Part shown: positions 43,187 through 52,250 of the stretch, piece after piece | Position numbering within the stretch: position 1 is the first letter of the stretch | Layout: each line of letters opens with the position of its first letter | Source: an uncultured Prevotellaceae bacterium | GTDB lineage: Bacteria; Bacteroidota; Bacteroidia; Bacteroidales; Bacteroidaceae | Assembly (NCBI GenBank): GCA_902786565.1 | Contig: CADACW010000004.1 | Coordinates: 1 to 64,000, forward strand | Direction: 5' to 3' | Length of the DNA stretch: 64,000 bases | Made by a program: the position numbers and the translations under genes | Notes under the pieces: model-generated | The model's database searches: none | Seen by the model: only the letters and a program-made list of their open reading frames with translations | Told to the model about the DNA's origin: nothing

Positions 43187-46100
43187 TTACTTTTGCAGCG
43201 TATATTCCTTCGGCCTGTGGGCATACTGCTGCAGCTCTGTGGTCACATCGGGATTCTCATTGTCGCCCTCGAACTTCATGGGCGAGATACGCTCCTGCAG
43301 CGACTGGAAGAGTGTGAACAGCGTAGGCACAACGAAAATCTGGCAGAGTGTACCGATGAGCATACCACCCACGGCAGCGGCACCCAGCGTCTGGTTGCCG
43401 TTCTTGCCCACACCCGATGCGAACATCATGGGCAGCAGACCGATGATCATGGCCAGCGACGTCATCAGGATAGGACGCAGACGTGCGCCAGCACCCAGCA
43501 CGGCACTCCACGAGATGGCCATACCCGTCTGGCGGCGCTCCAGGGCGAACTGCACTATGAGGATGGCATTCTTGGCCAGCAGACCTATCAGCATGATGAG
43601 TGATATCTGCATATAGATGTCGTTGGCATGGCCGAAGAGCATGGTGAACAGGAAGCAGCCTGCCAGTCCGAAGGGCACCGAGAGCACCACGGCCAGGGGA
43701 AGGATGTAGCTCTCGTACTGGGCCGAGAGGATGAGGTAGATAAAGATGAAGCAGAGCACGAAGATGAGGGCCGTGGTGTTCGACGCCTTGGCCTCTTCGC
43801 GTGTCAGGCCGCTGTACTCGTAGGTGTAGCCCTGTGGCAGCATGTCGGCAGCCACCTCCTGTGCGGCCTTGATGGCCTCGCCGGTAGAGTAGCCGTCGGC
43901 CACGGTGGCCGTCACGTTGATGCTGGTAAAGAGGTTGAAGCGGTTGATGTTCGACGGGCCGTAGACACGCTCCATGCGGCAGAACTCCTCTACGGGCGAC
44001 ATGCCGTTGGGTGTGCGCACATAGACGCTCTTCAGCGACTCCGGCGTCATGCGGGTCTCCGGCGAACCCTGAATCATCACTCTGTACAGCTTGCCGTAGG
44101 CATTGAAGTTGGAGGCATACATTCCGCCATAGTAGCCCTGCAGGGTGGTGAGCACGGTGCTTGGCGATATGCCAGCCTGCTTACACTTGGCCACATCGAC
44201 GTGCAGCATATACTGCGGGTAGTTGGGGTTGTAGGATGTCTGTGCCGTTTGGAACTCCGGCCGTTTGTTCAGCTCGGCCAGATAGTCCTTCACAATGCCG
44301 AAGAACTTGTCGAGCGAGCCGCCCGTGCGGTCCTGCATCACGATGCTCACACCGCTGTTGGCCGAGAATCCGGGAATCATAGGCGGCGCGAAAGCCAGTA
44401 TCTGTGCGTCCTTGATGTGGGCCGTCTTGATGTAGATTTGTGCCAGCACACCGGTCGACTCGTAGGGGTTCAGGAAGAAGCGGAAGATGCCGTCGCCCTG
44501 CCACAGTCCGGAGAGTTTCCACCAGAATCCCTTCTGGCGCTGGCTGAAGGGCTTCAGCTTAATGATGAACGTGGCCTGGTCGGAGCCCGAACCGGCAATG
44601 AAGTTATAGCCCTGAATCTGCTCGCGGCTCTGTATGGCCGGGTCGGCAGCCAATATGCTGTCCACCTGGCTGATGACGCGCTTGGTGCGCTCTACCGACG
44701 TGGCGGGGGGCATGGAGATGGTGCAGAAGATGGTGCCGGTATCCTCGTCGGGCACAAGGCCAGACTTGGTGGTCATCATCGTGGCCACCAGGGCCACGAT
44801 GCCGATGACGACGGCCAGCATGATGGCCACGGGCTTGTGCACCAGCTTTTGGCAGGCGTTCTTATATTTATCAGTGGTGGCATTGAAGGCTGTGTTGAAC
44901 GACTCGTGGAAGCGGTCTATCATCGACATCTTCTTGGCGTGGCCGTCTTTGTCGTGCGGCTTCAGGAAGATGGCGCAGAGGGCCGGCGAGAGTGTCAGGG
45001 CGTTCAGGGCCGAAATGAAGATGGCCACGGCCATGGTCACGCCGAACTCACGATAGAACGTACCCGAGGTGCCGCCGATGAACGACACGGGGATGAACAC
45101 CGAAGCCATCACCAGCGTGATGGAGATGATGGCGCCCGAAATCTCGTTCATGGCGTCGATAGAGGCCGTCAGAGCCGACTTGTAGCCCTGGTCCAGCTTT
45201 GCATGCACGGCCTCGACCACCACAATGGCATCGTCGACCACAATGGCGATGGCCAGCAGCAGGGCCGAGAGCACCAGCAAGTTGATGGAGAAGCCGAAGA
45301 TGCTGAGGAAGAAGAAGGTGCCCACCAGCGACACTGGCACGGCGATGAGCGGGATGAGCGTGCTGCGCCAGTCCTGCAGGAACACGTAGATGACGATGAA
45401 CACCAGCAGCAGGGTGAAGAAGAGGGTGAACACCACCTCCTCGATAGAGGCATAGAGAAACTCCGTCACATCGTAGTTGATCTTGTAGTACATGCCCGGC
45501 GGGAACAGCTTGGCCTGCTCTTCCAGTTCGGCCTTCACCTCCTTGGCTATCTGGTTGGCGTTTGAGCCAGCAATCTGCTGCACCATGCCCATCACCGAGG
45601 GGATGTTGTTGTTCTTCATCGACACCGAGTACTGCTGTCCGCCCAGCTCTATGCGGGCCACGTCCTTCAGCTTCAGCGTCTGGCCGTTGGCATCGCTCGT
45701 GATGATGATGTTGCCAAACTCCTCGGCGGTCTTCAGGCGGCCCGTGTAGCGCATGGCATACTCATAGGCCACGTCGCTCTGCTCGCCGAAGGTACCGGGG
45801 GCAGCCTCGATGTTTTGCTCGGCCAGCACGCCGCTGATGTCGGATGGCATCAGACCGTACTGCTTCATCACGTCGGGCTTCAGCCAGATGCGCATGGAGT
45901 AGGTCTTCAGACCGGGGCTCTGCACATCGCCCACGCCCTGTATACGCTTGATGGCGGGAATGATGTTGATGTTGTTGTAGTTGGTCAGGAACTCATCGTC
46001 GTAGCGACCGTCGGAGGTCAGCGTGAACATGAGCACCTGCGAGGTCTGTCGTTTGGTCACCGTCACACCGATGCGCGTCACCTCGGCAGGCAGCAGTGCC

Positions 46101-46444
46101 TGTGCCTGGCTGACGCGGTTCTGCACGTTGACGGCACACATGTCGGGGTTCATGCCCTGGCGGAAGAGCACCGAGAGCTGGCACGAGCCCGTAGACGACG
46201 TAGAGGTGATATAGTCCATGCCCTCCACACCGTTGATGCTTTCTTCGAGCGGCGTGACCACCGAGTTTTTCACCGTCTCAGCGTCAGCACCGGGATAGCT
46301 GGTCCATACCGCAACGGTAGGCGGGGCTATATTGGGGTACTGCTCGATGGGCAGCGACACCAGTCCGATGACACCCAGCAGCACGATGACGATGGAGATC
46401 ACCGTCGACAGCACCGGGCGCTTAATAAATGTTGTGAATGTCAT
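43187..46444 (-). CDS. RND multidrug efflux transporter (HAE1/AcrB-like)
   Basis: 1085 residues, slightly longer than AcrB (1049). The motifs are typical: MTFTTFIKRPVLSTVISIVIVLLGVIGL, GVEGMDYITSTSS, the proton-relay helix 4 (LLVLSALLLAIAIVVDDAIVVVEAVH with paired Asp), and GLLAKNAILIVQFA late in the second half. Two large periplasmic loops are present. It exports hydrophobic compounds using the proton gradient, together with the adaptor (46720) and outer-membrane factor (41761). It begins 275 bases after the adaptor gene; that gap is filled with repeats. Confidence 0.95.
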   Translation of the reverse strand: MTFTTFIKRPVLSTVISIVIVLLGVIGLVSLPIEQYPNIAPPTVAVWTSYPGADAETVKNSVVTPLEESINGVEGMDYITSTSSTGSCQLSVLFRQGMNPDMCAVNVQNRVSQAQALLPAEVTRIGVTVTKRQTSQVLMFTLTSDGRYDDEFLTNYNNINIIPAIKRIQGVGDVQSPGLKTYSMRIWLKPDVMKQYGLMPSDISGVLAEQNIEAAPGTFGEQSDVAYEYAMRYTGRLKTAEEFGNIIITSDANGQTLKLKDVARIELGGQQYSVSMKNNNIPSVMGMVQQIAGSNANQIAKEVKAELEEQAKLFPPGMYYKINYDVTEFLYASIEEVVFTLFFTLLLVFIVIYVFLQDWRSTLIPLIAVPVSLVGTFFFLSIFGFSINLLVLSALLLAIAIVVDDAIVVVEAVHAKLDQGYKSALTASIDAMNEISGAIISITLVMASVFIPVSFIGGTSGTFYREFGVTMAVAIFISALNALTLSPALCAIFLKPHDKDGHAKKMSMIDRFHESFNTAFNATTDKYKNACQKLVHKPVAIMLAVVIGIVALVATMMTTKSGLVPDEDTGTIFCTISMPPATSVERTKRVISQVDSILAADPAIQSREQIQGYNFIAGSGSDQATFIIKLKPFSQRQKGFWWKLSGLWQGDGIFRFFLNPYESTGVLAQIYIKTAHIKDAQILAFAPPMIPGFSANSGVSIVMQDRTGGSLDKFFGIVKDYLAELNKRPEFQTAQTSYNPNYPQYMLHVDVAKCKQAGISPSTVLTTLQGYYGGMYASNFNAYGKLYRVMIQGSPETRMTPESLKSVYVRTPNGMSPVEEFCRMERVYGPSNINRFNLFTSINVTATVADGYSTGEAIKAAQEVAADMLPQGYTYEYSGLTREEAKASNTTALIFVLCFIFIYLILSAQYESYILPLAVVLSVPFGLAGCFLFTMLFGHANDIYMQISLIMLIGLLAKNAILIVQFALERRQTGMAISWSAVLGAGARLRPILMTSLAMIIGLLPMMFASGVGKNGNQTLGAAAVGGMLIGTLCQIFVVPTLFTLFQSLQERISPMKFEGDNENPDVTTELQQYAHRPKEYTLQK

Positions 46445-46446
46445 GT

Positions 46447-46730
46447 CTTTATTAATTTAGATTTTAGAATTTAGAATTTAGAGTTATTCTCGCTTCGCTG
46501 CGATTAAGAATTATAAATTTAGAATTATGCTGCGCAGAGAAATTCTTAATTCTTAAATCTTAATTCTAAATTCATAATTCTTACTCGGCAATGCCGACAA
46601 CTCATAATTCTTAATTCTTAATTCTTACTCGCCGCAGGCGACAAATCTTAATTCTAAATTCTTAATTCTTACTCGCCGCAGGCGACAACTCTTAATTCTT
46701 AAATCTTAATTCTAAATTCCTAATTCTTCT
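46447..46730. repeat. AT-rich heptad array with small GC palindromes
   Basis: Heptads of TTAATTC, TAAATTC, AATTTAG and similar alternate with GC-rich mini-hairpins: TCGCTTCGCTGCGA, TCGGC-aat-GCCGA, and TCGCC-gca-GGCGA (twice, in the identical 17-base context ACTCGCCGCAGGCGACA). It separates adaptor and transporter genes of the same operon. Confidence 0.88.
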
Positions 46731-47901
46731 TCATCGAAGAAACAATGTCGCCGGCGGTCATTGCCTTGGCCTGCTCCTGTATCTTCTCCTGGTAGCGCTG
46801 CGGCGTGATGGGCACTATCTGCATCTGGTCTGAGAGTTTGGTGATGCCGTTGGTCACATACTTGTCGCCCACCTTCAGGCCTTCAGTCACGATGTAGTTG
46901 TTGCCGTCGGTCTGCGGGTCCACCTTAATCTCGGTGTAGACCACGCGGTTCGAGTCGCCCAGCAGATAGACAAACTTCTTGTTCTGCACCTCCATGACCA
47001 CACTCTGCGGTATGACGATGGCGCCCGATGCCTGGCGCGGAATGATGATGGTGCCGCTGCCACCGCTCTTCAGCAGATGTTCGGGGTTGGGAAACTGGGC
47101 CTTCAGCTGCACCGAGCCCGTGGCCTGGTCTATCACACCGCTGGCGGTCACCACCTTGCCTGTGTGCTCATACACAGTGCCGTCGGCCAGCTGCAACTTC
47201 ACGGCGGGCAGGGCATCCACAGCGCCGCGCAGGCCGCCCTCGGCCTTCGACAGTGCGAGCATATCCTTCTCGGTCATCGAGAAGTAGACCTCCATCTGGC
47301 TGATGTCGGCCACGTGGGTCAGCACATTCGAGGCGCTCACCAGCGCACCCTTCTTGAAGGGCAGTGTGCCCACCACGCCGCGGGCGGGGCTCTTCACATA
47401 GCAGAAGTTCAGGTTCTCCTTGGCCGAAGCCAGGGCAGCCTGAGCCTGTGCCAGACTGGCCAGTGCACTCTTATAGGTGTTCTCGGCGGTCTGCAGTTCG
47501 TATTCGCCCACCACCTTGTTGTCAAACAGCTGCTTCGAGTTCTCGTAGGTCAGCTTCTGGGTGTTCACGGCGGCCTGTGCGGTGTTCACGGCGGCCTGCG
47601 CCTGGCGCACGGCGGCCTGATAGGTCTCGTTGTCGACCACAAACAGCAGTTGGCCGGCATTCACCGTTTGGCCCTCCACCACATTGATTTGCGTCAGGAA
47701 TCCCGAAACTTTCGGGCGGATTTCCACGTCCTGTATGCCACTGATGGTGGCCGGGTAGGTGCTCTGCATATCGGCCGAACCGGCCTCGACAGCTGTCACA
47801 GGATACTCGTTGTCGCCAAATGTAGGGCGACCGCCCCCACCGCCGCACGCCAAGAGCAGGGCGCTGGCAGAGAGGGCCAAAATCATCTTTTTCTGATTCA
47901 T
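46720..47901 (-). CDS. RND efflux periplasmic adaptor (AcrA/MexA-like)
   Basis: 393 residues with a lipoprotein signal (MNQKKMILALSASALLLAC). Domains in order: barrel-sandwich hybrid (EIRPKVSGFLTQINVVEGQTVNAGQLLFVVD), long helical hairpin (about 95-160; AVRQAQAAVNTAQAAVNTQKL), second lipoyl half (ARGVVGTLPFKKGALVS), beta-barrel and membrane-proximal domain (GDKYVTNGITKLSDQMQIV). It joins the RND pump to the outer-membrane duct. It is the first gene of the operon; a TAACTTTG box at 47963-47956 on the minus strand probably starts transcription. Confidence 0.93.
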   Translation of the reverse strand: MNQKKMILALSASALLLACGGGGGRPTFGDNEYPVTAVEAGSADMQSTYPATISGIQDVEIRPKVSGFLTQINVVEGQTVNAGQLLFVVDNETYQAAVRQAQAAVNTAQAAVNTQKLTYENSKQLFDNKVVGEYELQTAENTYKSALASLAQAQAALASAKENLNFCYVKSPARGVVGTLPFKKGALVSASNVLTHVADISQMEVYFSMTEKDMLALSKAEGGLRGAVDALPAVKLQLADGTVYEHTGKVVTASGVIDQATGSVQLKAQFPNPEHLLKSGGSGTIIIPRQASGAIVIPQSVVMEVQNKKFVYLLGDSNRVVYTEIKVDPQTDGNNYIVTEGLKVGDKYVTNGITKLSDQMQIVPITPQRYQEKIQEQAKAMTAGDIVSSMKKN

Positions 47902-47955
47902 ACCTTCATTTAATTTTTCAATTATCTGTTTTCAATTACTTTCTCTTTTAGCGTG

Positions 47956-47963
47956 CAAAGTTA
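47956..47963 (-). promoter_or_regulatory. -7 box of the efflux operon promoter
   Basis: TAACTTTG on the minus strand, 55 bases before the adaptor start. No clear -33 TTTG. No adjacent TetR or AraC regulator gene is present. Confidence 0.5.
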
Positions 47964-48174
47964 TGAATTATTTGTCGATTTTCAGCATTTTGTTTTGATT
48001 TATTAGACGCCTAATCACCTTTTTTATATATAATTAGCGAACAATCAGCCAAAATTTTGGCCCCCAGCGCAACAATCTCACCCCCCGTCCATACTTGCTT
48101 ATTTAAGTTTCGCTGTGGCTCAACTCCTCTGACTCCTCTACTTGGAATGTCAGTTTTTTTTATTTTCCAAAAAA

Positions 48175-48300
48175 CGGCCCAAATACCCCCCTAAAAGATA
48201 AGTGCCACTTATCTCGGAGATAAAAGGCACTTATCTCGGAGATAAAAGGCACTTATCTCTGAGTCCGCTTAGTCCTTATTTTAGGGATGTAAAATATTTT
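48175..48300 (+). repeat. GATAAGTG palindrome element, copy 4
   Basis: Three 22-base units at 48197-48260; left flank AAATACCCCCCTAAAAG, right flank CTCTGAGTCCGCTTAG and GGATGTAAAA. The right flank matches copy 1 over about 45 bases with few differences. It lies between the YjbR gene end and the efflux promoter. The rest of 47902-48334 holds no gene. Confidence 0.9.
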
Positions 48301-48334
48301 TGATTCGCACCCTGCTTGCGAAAGTTTAACTTGC

Positions 48335-48685
48335 TTACTTTCTGCCTTTATTATACTTCGCTTTAACAATCTCGTATGAGTTCCTTGTAAGTTCCCTTAG
48401 CACATCATCAGGAGCCGTGTCAGGATTGATGCCTATCCAGTGCTTGGGAGATTCGTTGTACGGATTGCCGATGCATCCATGCTGCGCCTTCAAGTCTTCA
48501 ATGCGCTCTGGCTGGCATTTGAGCGAGATGACGGAGAAATCATTGCAGTCGAAGAATGAGAACATGTGTCCTGACACGTAAAAAACCAATACGCCCTCTC
48601 CGCTCTTGAATTTCTGGAAAGGCAGTTTCTCTTCTACATCGCTGCCCATCGACAGGCAAAACTCACGATAGTCTTCTATGTTCAT
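48335..48685 (-). CDS. MmcQ/YjbR family protein
   Basis: About 116 residues from 48685 (MNIEDYREFCLSMGSDVEEKLPF). The family pattern is clear: KFKSGEGVLVFYVSGHMFSFFDC, ISLKCQPERIEDLKAQH, SPKHWIGINPDTAPDDVLRELTRNSYEIV. YjbR proteins have a CyaY-like fold and are often called DNA-binding, though the function is not well established. A single gene; a TAAATTTG box at 48726-48719 may be its -7. Confidence 0.88.
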   Translation of the reverse strand: MNIEDYREFCLSMGSDVEEKLPFQKFKSGEGVLVFYVSGHMFSFFDCNDFSVISLKCQPERIEDLKAQHGCIGNPYNESPKHWIGINPDTAPDDVLRELTRNSYEIVKAKYNKGRK

Positions 48686-48917
48686 AGGGTCAATATATAA
48701 AACATATAAATATCTGTGCAAATTTAGTGATTATCGCTGAATTATGGTTTGTTTTCCACCATTTATTAGGAAAGTTTATGAAGAAAGAACAGCACTTTCC
48801 TTCTGTTTGCCATGCCCCATCCATGGTCTTTTCCGCTTGTTAGTCTTGATTTATCGCAAGAGATTGGGGTAGAAAATAGCAAAAAGTAAGTTTTTCGATA
48901 AAAAAAACGATAAAATG

Positions 48918-48948
48918 TTTGGTAATTCAGAGAAATGCTTTACCTTTG
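48918..48948 (+). promoter_or_regulatory. Promoter of gdhA
   Basis: TTTG (48918-48921), a 19-base gap and TACCTTTG (48941-48948). The leader is about 60 bases and ends in a run of A before the ATG. Confidence 0.8.
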
Positions 48949-49012
48949 CACCCGAAAACGAGAAAAAACGTAAATTAAAATATAATCACTAACAACTAAA
49001 AAGGTAAAGATT

Positions 49013-50350
49013 ATGAACGCAGCACAAGTTGTCGAGTCTCTGAAGCAGAGATTTCCTAACGAGCCGGAGTACATCCAGGCCGTAAGTCAGGTTCTTCCCA
49101 CCATTGAGGAGGAGTACAACAAGCATCCTGAGTTTGAAAAGTCAAATCTGATTGAGCGTCTGTGCATACCCGACCGTGTGGTGGAGTTCCGCGTCACATG
49201 GGTTGACGACCAGGGCAGGGTTCAGACCAACATGGGCTATCGCATCCAGCACAACAACGCCATCGGCCCGTACAAGGGCGGCATCCGCTACCACAAGTCG
49301 GTCAACCTGGGCATCCTGAAGTTCCTGGCCTTCGAGCAGACCTTCAAAAACTCGCTGACCACGCTGCCCATGGGTGGTGCCAAGGGCGGCAGCGACTTCT
49401 CGCCCCGCGGCAAGAGCGACGCCGAGGTGATGCGCTTCTGCCAGGCGTTCATGAACGAACTCTACCGCCATATCGGTCCCGACGAGGACGTGCCTGCCGG
49501 CGACATCGGCGTGGGCGGCCGCGAGGTAGGCTATCTGTTCGGACAGTACAAGAAGCTGACCCACCAGTTCCAAGGCGTGCTCACCGGCAAGGGCATCCCC
49601 TTCGGCGGTTCGCTCATCCGTCCGGAGGCCACGGGCTATGGCTGCGTCTACTTCCTCACCTCGATGCTGGCCACCCGCGGCATTGAACTGAAGGGCAAGA
49701 AGGTGCTGATTTCGGGTGCCGGCAATGTGGCCCAGTATGCCGCTGAGAAGTGCCTGCAGCTGGGCGCTGTGGTGCTGACCATGTCAGACTCCGACGGCTA
49801 CATCTACGACCCCGATGGCATAGACCGCGCCAAGCTGGACTACATCATGGAGCTGAAGAACGTGGAGCGCGGACGCATCAAGGAGTATGTTGAGGAATAT
49901 CCCACCGCCGTCTACCACGAGGGCGAGCGCCCCTGGCACGAGAAGGCCGACATCGCACTGCCCTGCGCCACTCAGAACGAAATCAACGGCGAGCAGGCCC
50001 AGGCTTTGGTGGACAATGGCGTCTTTGCCGTGGCCGAGGGTGCCAACATGCCTTCGCTGCCCGAAGCCATCAAGATTTTCCAGGACAACAAGCTGCTCTA
50101 TGCCCCTGGCAAGGCCTCAAACGCCGGCGGTGTGTCAGTGTCGGGCCTGGAGATGTCGCAGAACTCGGAGCGTCTCTCCTGGACTGCCAAGGAGGTTGAC
50201 GACTATCTGAAGCGTATCATGAACGACATCCATGAGAACTGCGTGAAGTATGGCACTCAGGCCGACGGCTACATCAACTACGTAAAGGGCGCCAATGTGG
50301 CCGGCTTCATGAAGGTGGCCAAGGCTATGATGGCACAAGGCATTGTGTGA
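49013..50350 (+). CDS. gdhA: Glutamate dehydrogenase (NADP-type)
   Basis: 445 residues, the standard length for hexameric GDH. Motifs: GYRIQHNNAIGPYKGGIRYHKSVNLGILKFLAFEQ, the catalytic Lys region LPMGGAKGGSDF, GDIGVGGREVGYLFGQYK, the nucleotide-binding SGAGNVAQYAAEK, and APGKASNAGGVSVSGLEMSQNS. It assimilates ammonium into glutamate with 2-oxoglutarate. NADP use is the usual assignment for this sequence type (ATMSDSDGYIYDPDG-like loop) but was not proved. It has its own promoter and terminator. Confidence 0.96.
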   Translation: MNAAQVVESLKQRFPNEPEYIQAVSQVLPTIEEEYNKHPEFEKSNLIERLCIPDRVVEFRVTWVDDQGRVQTNMGYRIQHNNAIGPYKGGIRYHKSVNLGILKFLAFEQTFKNSLTTLPMGGAKGGSDFSPRGKSDAEVMRFCQAFMNELYRHIGPDEDVPAGDIGVGGREVGYLFGQYKKLTHQFQGVLTGKGIPFGGSLIRPEATGYGCVYFLTSMLATRGIELKGKKVLISGAGNVAQYAAEKCLQLGAVVLTMSDSDGYIYDPDGIDRAKLDYIMELKNVERGRIKEYVEEYPTAVYHEGERPWHEKADIALPCATQNEINGEQAQALVDNGVFAVAEGANMPSLPEAIKIFQDNKLLYAPGKASNAGGVSVSGLEMSQNSERLSWTAKEVDDYLKRIMNDIHENCVKYGTQADGYINYVKGANVAGFMKVAKAMMAQGIV

Positions 50351-50393
50351 TAATTGACAATCAGGATACACAACACAAACACTTTTATACTAG

Positions 50394-50434
50394 CGACCCC
50401 CCGGCCTCGGACGATGGTTGGGGGGCTTTTTTTT
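50394..50434 (+). terminator. Rho-independent terminator of gdhA
   Basis: A C6/G6-based stem (ACCCCCC with GGGGGG) and T9, 45 bases after the gdhA stop. Confidence 0.85.
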
Positions 50435-50498
50435 GGTTAATTTTCTGAAATTGAGGCGCTGTTTCAGGCTTTTTTCATATCTTTGCAAACCGTTATCA

Positions 50499-50586
<88 letters not shown>

Positions 50587-52242
50587 ATGGCAGGCACAAA
50601 GGCTACAGGTAGGCGAGCATTGCTCGGGAATGGCTATTGGCTGTTTCTGCTGGCGACGGGTGTGGCCATGCTGCTGCTGAACTTGCTGGATGCACCGACG
50701 CTGAGCGACGATATGCTGTACCGCTTCAAGTGGAGCGCCGACGAGCAGGCCGCACCCGAAACCATTGAGACGCTGGGCGACCTGCTGAGTTCGCAGGGGG
50801 TCCACTATCTCTGTGTGAACGGTCGGCTGCCGGTGCACCTGCTGGCCCAGGCCTGTCTGGTGTTTGTGCCGCCCGTGGTGGTCCAGACGGCCAACAGCGT
50901 GCTGTTTGTGCTGCTGGTCCATCTGATTGTCAGCCTGACTGCACACTCCCGCCACAGCCTGTTTGTGGCGGTGACGGCCTGCTGCCTGCTGCTGCTGGTG
51001 ATGCAGGGCGTGCGCACCACGCTGCTGTGGAGTCTCGGAGCCTTCAACTATCTGTGGGTGGCGGTGGCCACGCTGTGCCTGCTTGTGGGCCTGCAGAGGT
51101 GTGCCGGCGGGGCTGCGTGGCGGTGCGGCTGGGGCTGGCTGCTGCTGCCGCTGGCCTTTGTGGCCGGATGGGGCCACGAGGCGCTGTCGCTCCCCCTGTC
51201 GGTGGCCTTTGCCACATTGCTTCTGAGCGGGCGCACATGGCGGCTGGGGGTGGCACCCCTGCTGCTGGCCTATATGGCGGGCTGCTGCCTGCTGCTGCTC
51301 TCCCCTGCCCTATGGGGCCGGGCGGGCGATGCTGTGAGCATGCAGGGCCGCCTGATGAGCGGAGCCATCAATCTGGTGTTCAATGTGCGCGTGCTGTGGC
51401 TGTTGCTGGCCGCCCTGCTGTGGCTCTGGTGGCGCCGCCGGGCAATGCTCGCCGACCACCTCAGGCATTTCCGTCCTGCCTATCTGGCACTGGCGGTGGC
51501 AGTAGGCATCGTCGTGTTTTGCGGAAGCAATCTGGAGCGTGTGGCCTTCTATACCGACTTTATAGCCCTGCTCTTGCTGCTCCATCTGCTGGACCGTCAG
51601 GTGAGCTTCGGCTGGCAGCGTAGACTGCTGTGCGCTGGCATCGTGTTGCTGGCAGTGGCCTTCTTCCCCATCCGTCAGGTGCGTAAGGACAACTACGACC
51701 GCTGGCTCCTGGCCGAGCGCCAGATGGAGGAGCCGGGGCGCCAGCTCATAGCCGTGACGCTGCCAGAGCGCAACATGGGCTGGCTGACCGACTATCTCCG
51801 CAACCACTACGTCAACCCGTCGGTCGACTTCGGCTTCTACTGCAGTTATATGGGCTTCAACGCCACCGACATCAACATGCGCTGTGCCGCCCGTCTCTAC
51901 GGCAAGGAGCGCATGGTGTTCATGCCCGACGACGTGGTGCGGCGGGCCGAGACTGACAGCCTGGCCTACAGTGACTTTGAGCTGGACGCCCACGGCCTGC
52001 TCTATGTGCGGCGGACCAGCCACCCGGCAGCCCCCGCTCAGGTGCTCTTCCTGCTGAACGACGAAGACCCTTCGGCTCTCAGTCCGCTGCAGCGGCTGGT
52101 GGCCTACAGAGACAGCGTCTACGAGTTGGACAATTTCAACTACGACGTGGTGGCCATCGGCGGACGGCACTACGTGGTACTCACCAAGCCCACCACCAAT
52201 ATCTATCGGAGAATCAGAGAAATCAAATTAATTGACAATTGA
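50587..52242 (+). CDS. Polytopic membrane protein, DUF6056-like
   Basis: About 551 residues. The ATG at 50587 was chosen over a TTG 12 bases earlier. Ten to twelve hydrophobic helices are followed by a C-terminal soluble segment (about 390-551). The motif PTLSDDMLYRFKW near the first periplasmic loop and LCVNGRLPVHLLAQ resemble DUF6056 and related GT-C-like membrane proteins, in which the acidic pair after helix 1 is catalytic. A glycosyltransferase acting on a polyprenyl-linked sugar is therefore possible, and a GT2 polyprenyl-type enzyme lies two genes downstream. Substrate unknown. The last residues (KLIDN) and stop come from a heptad array. Confidence 0.7.
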   Translation: MAGTKATGRRALLGNGYWLFLLATGVAMLLLNLLDAPTLSDDMLYRFKWSADEQAAPETIETLGDLLSSQGVHYLCVNGRLPVHLLAQACLVFVPPVVVQTANSVLFVLLVHLIVSLTAHSRHSLFVAVTACCLLLLVMQGVRTTLLWSLGAFNYLWVAVATLCLLVGLQRCAGGAAWRCGWGWLLLPLAFVAGWGHEALSLPLSVAFATLLLSGRTWRLGVAPLLLAYMAGCCLLLLSPALWGRAGDAVSMQGRLMSGAINLVFNVRVLWLLLAALLWLWWRRRAMLADHLRHFRPAYLALAVAVGIVVFCGSNLERVAFYTDFIALLLLLHLLDRQVSFGWQRRLLCAGIVLLAVAFFPIRQVRKDNYDRWLLAERQMEEPGRQLIAVTLPERNMGWLTDYLRNHYVNPSVDFGFYCSYMGFNATDINMRCAARLYGKERMVFMPDDVVRRAETDSLAYSDFELDAHGLLYVRRTSHPAAPAQVLFLLNDEDPSALSPLQRLVAYRDSVYELDNFNYDVVAIGGRHYVVLTKPTTNIYRRIREIKLIDN

Positions 52243-52250
52243 TAATTATG
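52224..52250 (+). repeat. Heptad units spanning a stop and the next start
   Basis: AATTGAC, AATTGAT, AATTATG. The first two give the stop of the upstream gene; the third contains the ATG of the phosphatase gene. Confidence 0.8.

Noticed and set aside
10796-48300. GATAAGTG elements as ordinary rho-independent terminators
   Set aside because: There is no T tract after the stems, three units occur in tandem, and two copies are not directly behind a gene end.
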